NCBI RefSeq assembly: GCF_030687575.1
Contig: NZ_CP117439.1
Coordinates: 4,269,501-4,333,500, forward strand
Length of the DNA: 64,000 nucleotides
Reading direction: 5' to 3'
Source of the DNA: Pseudomonas sp. FP2309
Lineage (GTDB): Bacteria > Pseudomonadota > Gammaproteobacteria > Pseudomonadales > Pseudomonadaceae
Below the pieces are notes generated by a model. The model was given only the letters and a program-made list of their open reading frames with translations, was not told the DNA's origin and searched no databases. Position 1 is the first letter of the stretch, and each line of letters begins with the position of its first letter. The translations under genes and the position numbers were made by a program. Positions 50,183 to 57,559 of this stretch are shown here, in pieces.

Positions 50183-51226
50183 TTAGATAAATGAGGTTAA
50201 ATGCTTTTTAAACTGTAACGCATGTCGTTTAATAAATTCGGGAGGCAGAGCATTACCTATCATCAAAGCTACAGAATCTTTGCCTTTTTCAAGAGAAAAC
50301 TTGTAACCCCTAGGAAAAGTTTGTAAAAGCGCCGCTTCTCTCAGGGTAATTGCTCGGTCTTGCTCAGGATGAATGAATCGCCCTTTAGAAGGACTGATAC
50401 ATCCCCCGGTAATTGTTGGGGCTACCATTTTCCAAGCCATACGCCCGTAGACATCCAAGTATCCACCAGGTTTTCTGATATGACAGGGCAACCAGTATTC
50501 GATGGGTAATTGAGACCGCGATCCTCCATCTTTAGGAACCATACTAATCAAATCATTTACTTTTTTCGTACGAATAGTTGGTAAGTCATGCAGATAATCC
50601 CCTGACACCCCTGGAGAAGCTAAACTTCCGATAGCATCCCAGACTGTAACGCCTTTTTTACTCTCAGGGGTCTCACCAATTGCTCCATAAAGGGACGCTT
50701 GAAGAATCATTCTTTTACGACGCTGCGGCACACCAAAAGATGATGCATCTTTTACTTGAACAGTATTATCATCAACATAATATCCAAGATCTTTCAGCAT
50801 AGCCTTCACATCATCGATTCTGGTATCTTTTGCCAACCCAGGCACATTTTCCATCATAATAGTTTTTGGCTTCATGCATTTAACAAACTTCATGAATTCA
50901 AATACAAGATCATTACGCTCATCAATAACGGAACTGGCTTTATTTCGAGTTCGATGAGAGGAAAACCCCTGACATGGAGGACACCCTGCCAAAAGATCAA
51001 GCTCCCCTGGAACAATCCCTAAATCAGCCATTACATCTAATGGGCTTAACCCCTTTATATCACGTTCATAGAGCCTAACGCGCCTATGATTCATTATATA
51101 AGAACTTGCGGCCACAGGATTAAACTCTACACCTGCAATAACCTTAAAACCTGCCTTTTTCAAACCGACGGTTAGGCCACCTGCTCCACAAAACAAATCT
51201 ATGGCAATTAACTTATTTGACGGCAT
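50183..51226 (-). CDS. DNA (cytosine-5) methyltransferase
   Basis: It transfers a methyl group from SAM to cytosine in a specific DNA sequence. The 347-residue protein has all core motifs in order: I IDLFCGAGGLTVGLKKAGF near 8-26, IV LLAGCPPCQGFS near 79-90 with the catalytic Cys, VI MMENVPGL near 120, VIII VPQRRKRMIL near 165, and IX-X AITLREAALLQTFPRGY then IGNALPPEF near 327. The target-recognition region lies at about 185-290. It is AT-rich relative to the surrounding core genes and is followed at once by the GHKL-HEPN gene. No typical restriction endonuclease gene lies beside it; an HNH gene is present 2.4 kb away beyond an IS. Confidence 0.92.
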   Translation of the reverse strand: MPSNKLIAIDLFCGAGGLTVGLKKAGFKVIAGVEFNPVAASSYIMNHRRVRLYERDIKGLSPLDVMADLGIVPGELDLLAGCPPCQGFSSHRTRNKASSVIDERNDLVFEFMKFVKCMKPKTIMMENVPGLAKDTRIDDVKAMLKDLGYYVDDNTVQVKDASSFGVPQRRKRMILQASLYGAIGETPESKKGVTVWDAIGSLASPGVSGDYLHDLPTIRTKKVNDLISMVPKDGGSRSQLPIEYWLPCHIRKPGGYLDVYGRMAWKMVAPTITGGCISPSKGRFIHPEQDRAITLREAALLQTFPRGYKFSLEKGKDSVALMIGNALPPEFIKRHALQFKKHLTSFI

Positions 51227-51470
51227 ACGGCCTCAACACAATAAAATACCATCTGAATTACGTGAGTGCTCAATCTCGCTCACGTTCCCCCATCAGCATC
51301 CCAGCTAAAAACTCAGATTTGACGCCTACCTAAACTATCCAAGACTCTGGCGCATTGTCTAGCAGCAAAAAAGTTGTGTAAATGAAATTATCTAAAAAAA
51401 GCAAGCGAAGTGACACATAACAAAGCAACTGACCTGCTTGACGCCCTGTATGTAACTCCCTACCCTTCCA

Positions 51471-51657
51471 GTGCGCCTAAGAAACGCATCACACAGCGGA
51501 CCGACCGCACCCGACATTAGCGGTTTTTTTGTGCCTGCGGTTGCCCCGTGGGCATCGAAAATCTCTGTTATGCCGGGAGTGGGCTAATACAAGACCCGAA
51601 AGGGGAATATGTCCGGCCCTCTGTGTGGGGTTTCTTAACTCCCGGCACCCAGCCCTA
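51471..51657. other. Structured inverted-repeat region (possible phage-type antisense RNA)
   Basis: TGCCGGGAGT (51571-51580) pairs perfectly with ACTCCCGGCA (51638-51647). In addition, CCTAAGAAACGCATCACACAG (51476-51496) is partly complementary to CTGTGTGGGGTTTCTTA (51620-51636). On the minus strand the core reads TTAAGAAACC-CCACACAGAGG, followed by CCCCTTTCGGG. This resembles, from memory, the c4-type antisense RNAs of P1/P4-like elements that control antirepressors. It lies in a 577-base gap (51227-51803) between the methyltransferase and the transposase. An 80-codon minus-strand ORF here (51489-51731) is judged spurious. Confidence 0.45.
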
Positions 51658-52874
51658 AGGATAGTCTGAAGTAGGCCGCTATTTTTCGACTGCTGAGCCA
51701 TAGGCGCTTTCAAAAAACGGCAGCCGTTCAAAACCGATCACGTCTGCCGCCTATTCCATCCATTTTTTCCGCTGAACGCTCCTCGCAGCAGCTATTTCCC
51801 TCATTACGGACGCACCTCTCCTGCGCTGGAGAGCAAATATCGACGCGCCATCCAAAGGTTCGACAGGGCGAACAGCGTCACCATCTGAGAAGTGTTTTTC
51901 ACCAAGCCTCGGAAACGCACTTTCGTATAACCAAACTGACGCTTGATCACTCGAAATGGATGCTCAACCTTGGCGCGAACCTGGGCCTTGGCTTTCTCGA
52001 TCTTGCGCATCGCTTTGTACAGCGCGCTGCGTTTACCGTGTTTTTTGTAGGTACTGCGCCGGGCTGCGATCTGCCAGATGACGTGGCGTCCCGCATGCTC
52101 TTCGCGCTTCTCGACACCGGTATAGCCTGCATCGGCGCAGACCACGTTCTCAGCACCGTGTAGCAGTTTGTCGACTTGGGTTATGTCCGCGACGTTGGCC
52201 GCAGTGATCACCACGCTGTGCACCAGCCCTGACTCATCGTCGACACCAATGTGAGCTTTGGCACCGAAGTAATACTGGTTACCTTTCTTGGTTTGATGCA
52301 TCTCAGGGTCGCGTTTGCCGTCCTTGTTCTTGGTCGAACTGGGCGCATGAATCAGCGTGGCATCGACGATGGTGCCTTGTCGCAGCGACAAGCCACGGTC
52401 GCCCAGATAGCCATTGATCACGCCGAGAATACCAGCGGCCAACTCGTGCTTTTCCAGCAGGCGACGGAAGTTGAGGATGGTAGTTTCATCTGGGATCCGC
52501 TCCAGGCTCAGACCTGAAAACTGGCGCAAGATCGTCGTCTCGTACAGCGCTTCTTCCATCGCAGGATCGCTGTAACCGAACCAGTTCTGCATGAGATGAA
52601 CCCGCAGCATCGCCATCAAAGGATAGGCCGGACGCCCCCCTTCGCCCGTCGGGTAATGAGGTTCGATCAGGGCAATCAAACCCTTCCAGGGTACGACACG
52701 ATCCATCTCGATCAGGAACAATTCCTTGCGGGTCTGCTTGCGCTTACCGGCGTACTCGGCATCGGCGAAGGTCATTTGCTTCATTGAAAAGCTCGGCGAT
52801 TGGTGTCCGGAGATTTTGCCAAATCAGGAAGTCTTTTTCAGGATTTCCCTAAGAAAGCTGACATCACACAGAGG
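51618..52874 (-). mobile_element. IS5-type insertion sequence (ends uncertain)
   Basis: The transposase gene is clear, but the ends are not. The only inverted match I see is CCTCTGTGTG (51618-51627) against CACACAGAGG (52865-52874), giving a 1257-base element, a plausible size. No target duplication is evident, and the left match also belongs to the structured region, so the boundaries could be wrong. Comparison with ISfinder would settle them. Confidence 0.5.
51804..52784 (-). CDS. IS5-family transposase
   Basis: This 326-residue DDE transposase of the IS5 group starts MKQMTFADAEYAGKRKQTRK. It shows the DDE pattern: the first Asp in RQGTIVDATLIHAPSST near 138-154, the second in NVVCADAGYTGVEKREEHAG near 216, and Glu in RAKVEHPFRVIKRQFGYTK near 265-283 (E-x-x-x-R-x-x-K). 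Length is complete and the frame is intact, so the element may be active. It is inserted between the methyltransferase/ATPase unit and the BRO gene. Confidence 0.93.
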   Translation of the reverse strand: MKQMTFADAEYAGKRKQTRKELFLIEMDRVVPWKGLIALIEPHYPTGEGGRPAYPLMAMLRVHLMQNWFGYSDPAMEEALYETTILRQFSGLSLERIPDETTILNFRRLLEKHELAAGILGVINGYLGDRGLSLRQGTIVDATLIHAPSSTKNKDGKRDPEMHQTKKGNQYYFGAKAHIGVDDESGLVHSVVITAANVADITQVDKLLHGAENVVCADAGYTGVEKREEHAGRHVIWQIAARRSTYKKHGKRSALYKAMRKIEKAKAQVRAKVEHPFRVIKRQFGYTKVRFRGLVKNTSQMVTLFALSNLWMARRYLLSSAGEVRP

Positions 52875-52968
52875 TAATGGAAAATGCCTAAAATTTTCAC
52901 CTTCCTCGCGAAGGTTCTCTACTGCGTAAAAACAGCCATTCAAGCACCTTCAGCCTCGGAGGTGTGTC

Positions 52969-53499
52969 ATGCATGATCCCTCCGTGCCTACGGTCTTCAC
53001 CCGTCAAAACCTCCCTTTGCACACCCTCCTCCTGGAAAACCAACCCTGGTTCTGCGCTCGCGACTTTGGGCGTTTAATGGGTTGGTACCTGGACGAGCGA
53101 ACAACCCGCAAACTCGATGATGACCAACGAAGAACCCTAAAACTACTATTCCACGGCCAACCCGAAGAAATGCTGATGATCAGCGAGTCCGGTGCCTACG
53201 CGTTACTGGTCTATCACTACACGCCGGGCAATCGCCTACTCCGCAGTTGGCTCACGCACGAAGTCGTGCCGACGTTGAGGGACGAGCGCCAACCCCGGAC
53301 GGTGGAGCGACCATTGTTGAGCATGTTGAATTGGCCAGAAATGTCGCTAAACCTGCTGCATTGGCAGGATGAAGGCTGGATACGTCTTCGGGACATGCCG
53401 TATTTATTGGAGAATCGTACTTATCGGAAAGAGTCAGCAAGGATTTCGTGGTGGCGAAAGCTCATTCAATCTTTCCGAACGAAGCAGCGAGTTTGCTGA
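52969..53499 (+). CDS. BRO-N family phage antirepressor-like protein
   Basis: This 176-residue protein has a BRO-N domain: LLLENQPWFCARDFGRLMGW near residues 18-37, then RKLDDDQRRTL near 43 and MLMISESGAYALLVYHYTPGN near 64-84. RLLRSWLTHEVVPTLRDE near 85-102 closes the domain. Such proteins are phage or prophage antirepressors. The C-terminal part (LHWQDEGWIRLRDMPYLLE) is unassigned. The ATG is preceded by CGGAGGTGTGTC. The TAAGAAA...CACACAGAGG words upstream (52849-52874) match those in the structured region left of the IS. Confidence 0.85.
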   Translation: MHDPSVPTVFTRQNLPLHTLLLENQPWFCARDFGRLMGWYLDERTTRKLDDDQRRTLKLLFHGQPEEMLMISESGAYALLVYHYTPGNRLLRSWLTHEVVPTLRDERQPRTVERPLLSMLNWPEMSLNLLHWQDEGWIRLRDMPYLLENRTYRKESARISWWRKLIQSFRTKQRVC

Positions 53500-53570
53500 C
53501 GTAGACGACCGCAAAATCCTACCGTCGCGTAGGAAATTTCGTAGACGCACTAATGGCTACTCAGTATCGT

Positions 53571-53591
53571 CCGAGGGTTTTCTACCCTCGG
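53571..53591 (+). promoter_or_regulatory. Hairpin just before the HNH gene
   Basis: CCGAGGG (53571-53577) pairs with CCCTCGG (53585-53591) around loop TTTTCTA. It ends 7 bases before the ATG at 53599, leaving no visible ribosome binding site. It could be a terminator of the BRO gene or a block on HNH translation. Confidence 0.6.
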
Positions 53592-53598
53592 CGGCTGT

Positions 53599-54312
53599 AT
53601 GGATACGAAAAAAGCGACTACTGGCTGGAGCGACAACGAGCTTGAAGCATCGGTAGAGGCCTATCTGAAAATGTGGACGCTTGAAAAAAGCGGACAAACC
53701 TTTAAGAAGTCAGACGAAAACCGACTGCTCCGCGAGGGACCGCTACACCAGCGTAGCGTCTCGTCCATTGAATATCGCATGCAGAATATTTCAGCGGTGT
53801 TTGAACAACTGGGCTTGCAGCGCATCACCGGGTATATGCCTGCAAAAAATATCGGTGCAGGGGTGAGTGAGCGGATTCGCAAGGTGTTGGCTGCGAAACT
53901 CGACCTCCCCGCACAAATCGCTACCTCTACAGTAGTTAAGCCAAGCCCTGCAGAGCGCCCCGCTGCTCCGAAGCCTGCTATTCAAATCGAGCCAAACGGC
54001 ATTCTTAATCCTCGGCAACTATTTACCATCAGTATTTCCTTCGCCCGCGCACTTCATGTGCGAAAGCAGGTTCAGCAGCTAGCGGGCGGGATTTGCGAAG
54101 GTTGTGATAAACCTGCGCCGTTCGTGGGAGAGGACGGCCGGCCATTTCTTGAAGTACATCACGTCAAGCACCTGGCCCAGAAGGGTTCGGATCGCATCAC
54201 CAATGCTGTAGCCTTGTGCCCCAATTGCCATCAGCGTTGTCACCGGTCGAGTGATCGGGAGGCTTTCACCGAAGGGCTTTACGCCAAAATCGGAAGATTG
54301 GCACGGGAGTAG
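53599..54312 (+). CDS. HNH endonuclease
   Basis: The 237-residue protein has a C-terminal HNH domain with zinc-binding CEGCDKP near residue 173, LEVHHVKHLAQKGSDRITNAVALCPNCHQRCHR near 190-222, giving H-N-H and CxxC pairs. The N-terminal domain (about 1-95) has MDTKKATTGWSDNELEASVE and SVSSIEYRMQNISAVFEQLGL near 55-75, a pattern shared with McrA-like restriction proteins. McrA-type enzymes cut modified DNA, so linkage to a C5 methyltransferase is notable. An IS and a BRO gene separate them, so a functional link is only suggested. Confidence 0.85.
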   Translation: MDTKKATTGWSDNELEASVEAYLKMWTLEKSGQTFKKSDENRLLREGPLHQRSVSSIEYRMQNISAVFEQLGLQRITGYMPAKNIGAGVSERIRKVLAAKLDLPAQIATSTVVKPSPAERPAAPKPAIQIEPNGILNPRQLFTISISFARALHVRKQVQQLAGGICEGCDKPAPFVGEDGRPFLEVHHVKHLAQKGSDRITNAVALCPNCHQRCHRSSDREAFTEGLYAKIGRLARE

Positions 54313-54371
54313 ATTCCTACTGTCACACCTGATGCACGTTCAAAACTATTAGATAGGACCGAGGCCAACCC

Positions 54372-55031
54372 GTGACCCAAGACATGCTCGAAGCCGGCCC
54401 CGTAGACGCCAAAGTACTCTCCGTCTTTGACTTCGACGGCACCCTCACCCACCACGACAGTTTCGTGCCCTTCCTCAAGTTTGCCTTTGGCACCGGTGAG
54501 TTCTATGGCCGGATGGTCAAGCTCGCGGTGCCGGGGCTGCGCTTTTTGGTGCGGCAGATCAGCCGGGATGAGTTGAAGGCGCAGTTGATCCGCACCTTTA
54601 TGACCGGGGTGGAGAAGGCGTGGGTGCAGCAGAAGGCCGAGGAGTATTGCCAGCGCAACTGGGCGCGGTTGATGCGTCCGGCGGGGGTGTTGTCGGTGGA
54701 GCAGGAGTTGGGCTCGGGGGCGGTGGTGACGCTGTGTTCGGCGTCGCCGGCGTTGGTGTTGCAGCCGTTTGCCGATCGGCTGGGGATCAAGTTGATCGGG
54801 ACTGAGCTTGAGGTGGTCGACGGGGTGCTGACCGGCAAGCTCACCGGCAATAATTGCCGCTGTGAGAACAAGGTGCTGCGGCTTGAGGCGGTGTATGGCG
54901 ACCTCGGGGAGTATCGGCTGCGGGCCTGGGGCGATACGCGTGGCGATCGGGAGTTGCTGGCGGCGGCGCAGGATGCGCATTTTCGGCATTTTCATGCCAA
55001 GAAGAAAAAGCGCGCTCGGTTGCAGCGCTGA
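54372..55031 (+). CDS. HAD-IB family phosphatase
   Basis: The 219-residue protein has the HAD nucleophile motif VFDFDGTLTHHDSFVPFL near residues 18-35 (DxDGT), motif II CSASP near 122, and motif III/IV AWGDTRGDRELLAAA near 186-200. The cap and length fit the HAD-IB group (phosphoserine phosphatase-like hydrolases). Its substrate is not readable. The start is GTG at 54372 (VTQDMLEAG) with weak upstream signals; ATG 54384 is an alternative. It marks the return to core-type sequence after the island. Confidence 0.85.
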   Translation: MTQDMLEAGPVDAKVLSVFDFDGTLTHHDSFVPFLKFAFGTGEFYGRMVKLAVPGLRFLVRQISRDELKAQLIRTFMTGVEKAWVQQKAEEYCQRNWARLMRPAGVLSVEQELGSGAVVTLCSASPALVLQPFADRLGIKLIGTELEVVDGVLTGKLTGNNCRCENKVLRLEAVYGDLGEYRLRAWGDTRGDRELLAAAQDAHFRHFHAKKKKRARLQR

Positions 55032-55196
55032 TGCCGGTGATGGGGTTGGCCGTCAGACCGGGTCGCCCCCTTGGCTGCCTCGCTGGGGCTTGAGAGCTCC
55101 CACGGATTGATGTGAGCGCAGGCTTGGCCAGATTCGGCGCCGTAGCCGCTGATATTTGCGTAGTATCGCGCTATTCCACTCACGGACCCGAGCCCC

Positions 55197-56147
55197 ATGA
55201 AATTCGACACGGCCTACAGCCTGAGTCTCGATGACAAGCTGTCGATCTACGACGTGCGAGACCTGAATTTCGACGAAACCGCCGCTTACGATTCGGAACA
55301 GGACAGTTTCCTGTGCCCTGACGATGCCTGCCGCGCGGCGTTCGATGCGCGCAATGCGTTGAGCACCTTCAACGCGAAAAACGTCAACTATGTGCGTACA
55401 CCGCACTTCAAGAACAAGACCAGTACCCTGCACATCGAGGGTTGTCGCTACGCCACCACGCACAAAGCCGCTGCCGGCGAACACGACGACGAGCGCGAGG
55501 ACCACTTCCCGTCGGAATTTGTGTTGGTACGCCGTACCTACGAGCGCAAAACGTCGATTGCCGGGGTGGACGCCGTTATTAGCCCACAAGGTCCAGCGAA
55601 AATTCTGTCAGGCAGCCCCAGTGCCTCGGTGGCCTTCAGCGATAGCCCCCCGGATAAAACCAGCGTGTTTGCTCACCCGGTGGAATGCTACGTCTCCAAT
55701 ATCGACGACAAGGACAGGCTCAAGCGCATGCCGCTGAAGATCGGCGAGCACACGGCAACCTATTGGGCGTTTTTCAAGAAAATCGAATACCTGCAAGACA
55801 ACAAGGGCCTGATCTACTGGGGCAGAATCAAGGCGATCAAGGACTACACCAGCAGCTTTCGCATCGACTTCGAAAAGAAGGTATGGCTCGACAAGAAGCC
55901 CTACTCGGTCAACGTCTACCTGAGCAAAAAACTCATTGAGAACTACCGCAAGCGCACGGCGTTCCTGGAGCAGATCAAGGCCGCGGTGGACAGCGAACGC
56001 GCGTTGTATTGCTTCTTCTACGGTGTGACGCCTGAACTGAAACAGGTACCCAGCAAGAAGCATCCCGAGCAGACGTTCGGGGTGTTCAGCGCGAATATCG
56101 AGAACCTGGATCATCTGATTATTCGAGAGGCGCCGGGGGTGGAGTGA
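55197..56147 (+). CDS. Hypothetical protein with possible zinc cluster
   Basis: The 316-residue protein is not recognised as a named family. Near the N-terminus FLCPDDACRAAF (about 38-49), RTPHFKN (about 67) and LHIEGCRY (about 78) give a C-x4-C...H...H-x3-C pattern, like the zinc clusters that precede nuclease domains in CoiA-like proteins. The middle has IGEHTATYWAFFKKIEYLQ near 182 and the C-terminus PSKKHPEQTFGVFSANIENLDH near 285, without clear catalytic motifs. It has its own upstream gap of 165 bases. Function is unknown. Confidence 0.6.
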   Translation: MKFDTAYSLSLDDKLSIYDVRDLNFDETAAYDSEQDSFLCPDDACRAAFDARNALSTFNAKNVNYVRTPHFKNKTSTLHIEGCRYATTHKAAAGEHDDEREDHFPSEFVLVRRTYERKTSIAGVDAVISPQGPAKILSGSPSASVAFSDSPPDKTSVFAHPVECYVSNIDDKDRLKRMPLKIGEHTATYWAFFKKIEYLQDNKGLIYWGRIKAIKDYTSSFRIDFEKKVWLDKKPYSVNVYLSKKLIENYRKRTAFLEQIKAAVDSERALYCFFYGVTPELKQVPSKKHPEQTFGVFSANIENLDHLIIREAPGVE

Positions 56148-56199
56148 CGGGTGGCTGAAAAGCCCTCAAAAAAATCCAGTTGATGAGCGGTCAAAACAA

Positions 56200-56215
56200 C
56201 TGTACAAAAACACAG
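56200..56215. promoter_or_regulatory. LexA-type SOS box upstream of XRE gene
   Basis: CTGTACAAAAACACAG matches CTG-N10-CAG with an AT-rich centre. A TATAGT word follows at once (56216-56221) and could be the -10 box, so LexA binding would block the promoter. It lies about 40 bases upstream of the ATG at 56254. Confidence 0.7.
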
Positions 56216-56253
56216 TATAGTTTGTCCTCCCCGTCGAACCCTGGAGAAACCCC

Positions 56254-56634
56254 ATGTCCTCTCTGGCAATGAGCTCTTTCGTAGAACAGCAGATCGTCCT
56301 GCACCAATTCACCGCCAAACACAGCGTACAGGCCCGGGTCATGCTGGGTTGGAGCCAGGAAGACCTGGCGCGTCAGGCCGGCGTGGCTGTCACGTTGGTA
56401 CGGCAGTTTGAAGGCCAGGGCGATGTCGATGATCAAACCCGTTTGAGCCTGGCATTTCGGTTGGAAGCGGAAGGTCTGGTGTTTTTCCCAGGGTTCGCGC
56501 CGGGGTGGGGCATGAGCGCTCGCCGATTCAGCAGCACCGCCAGCGAGCCCGTTACACAGGGGGTTATCTCTCGGCTGATGGGCTCGACAGCGCTCTCCAT
56601 TGAGTCATCAGGCTCGCTACCCAATGGTGCGTAG
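56254..56634 (+). CDS. XRE-family regulator, possibly SOS-controlled
   Basis: The 126-residue protein has an XRE-type helix-turn-helix, ARVMLGWSQEDLARQAGVAVTLVRQFEGQ near residues 26-54, followed by DDQTRLSLAFRLEAEGLVFFPG. The start MSSLAMSSF has GGAG about 8 bases upstream. The last about 35 residues look non-conserved, and this 3-prime end overlaps, on the other strand, the frame of a degraded amidase-like gene. A LexA-type box lies upstream. The target is unknown. Confidence 0.75.
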   Translation: MSSLAMSSFVEQQIVLHQFTAKHSVQARVMLGWSQEDLARQAGVAVTLVRQFEGQGDVDDQTRLSLAFRLEAEGLVFFPGFAPGWGMSARRFSSTASEPVTQGVISRLMGSTALSIESSGSLPNGA

Positions 56635-57452
56635 CGTCCGGGTCCGCGCCCTCAACCAGCGGTTCAGCCAGGGCTGGCACCTCGATGGTGGCGCCGGCGC
56701 CTGCGGTACTCAGGATGCGGATGTTAGAGGCCGTGCCCCGCGTGCGTCAGGCGACAGGTAACTCTGTATCCCTGCACGAGCGCCGCAAGCGCGTCCTTGG
56801 ACCACCGCGCGCCGTAGAACCATAGCGTCGTGCCATCCCCCAATGGCTCACCCAGCCTTGGGTAACCGTGCCAGCAAGCCGAATGGAACGCCGCACTCCG
56901 GCTGTCCGATACCAGGGCATCCAGTTGATGCTCATTGAGCAAGTCATCGATTTCATTACGGGCGTGCAGGTTGAACTGCAGGGTTTCATCAAGCGAGCGC
57001 GCAAAGACCGGCACCAGATGTGCCCCGGCTTGCCGCAGGACGTTTAGCGCACGAATAAAGCACGCACGGTGCTCAATGGAGCCGAGATCATATCGGTCGG
57101 CAAAGCCCACACGCTTGCCAGCCAATACCTTGGCGGCAGTCAGGGTGCTGTTGTTCTGTACCAGGGGTACCTCCACCATCACCGGCCCCCGAGGCTCGAT
57201 CCCGCCTGAAGCAATGAGCGACAACGCAGGGTCACGCACAGGCTTCAGCGAGAGCGCCGGTGCGTCATAGCCGGGTATGGGCGTACCTTTCTCGAGTAGA
57301 AGTCGAGGATGGGGCGCGTTCCCAAAATCAATGCTGGACGGGCTTGCAGAGCGCGAGGTGACGAGCGATGAGCAGGCTGGATCGCGTGCTGGCCCCCATT
57401 CCGCCGGGCATACCAACCCCAATGTCCAATGTGTAGTGCATTTTCCGGCCAT
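56564..57452 (-). pseudogene. Amidase-like remnant, probably frameshifted
   Basis: An open frame 56724-57452 encodes GGIEPRGPVMVEVP near residue 84, VLAGKRVGFADRYDLGSIEHRA near 106-127 and LDALVSDSRSAAFHSA near 183. These recall the C-terminal half of amidase-signature proteins, but the catalytic Ser-cis-Ser-Lys region is absent and the N-terminus looks out of frame. After the stop, another minus-strand frame continues without break to 56564 (IRILSTAGAGATIEVPALAE and onward), suggesting a frameshift near 56730. It is probably a decaying gene. The overlap with the XRE ORF end is part of the same decay. This could also be a real, unknown short protein. Confidence 0.45.
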
Positions 57453-57559
57453 CAGGACCGCCCCTGAACAGTAATTTTCCGGGGATCATCGCACCCTTCA
57501 CTGACGCCTGTCGCAGCCCTGAAACAGCTTGAAAACTCCTTTTTCCGACACCTCGGCCT

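Noticed and set aside
51489..51731. An 80-codon minus-strand ORF in the gap right of the methyltransferase
   Set aside because: It overlaps strong RNA-type inverted repeats, has no ribosome site I can see and no domain, so I treat it as a by-product of the structured region.
51618..52874. Firm IS boundaries from CCTCTGTGTG inverted ends
   Set aside because: No target duplication and the left copy is shared with the structured region, so the boundaries stay tentative.
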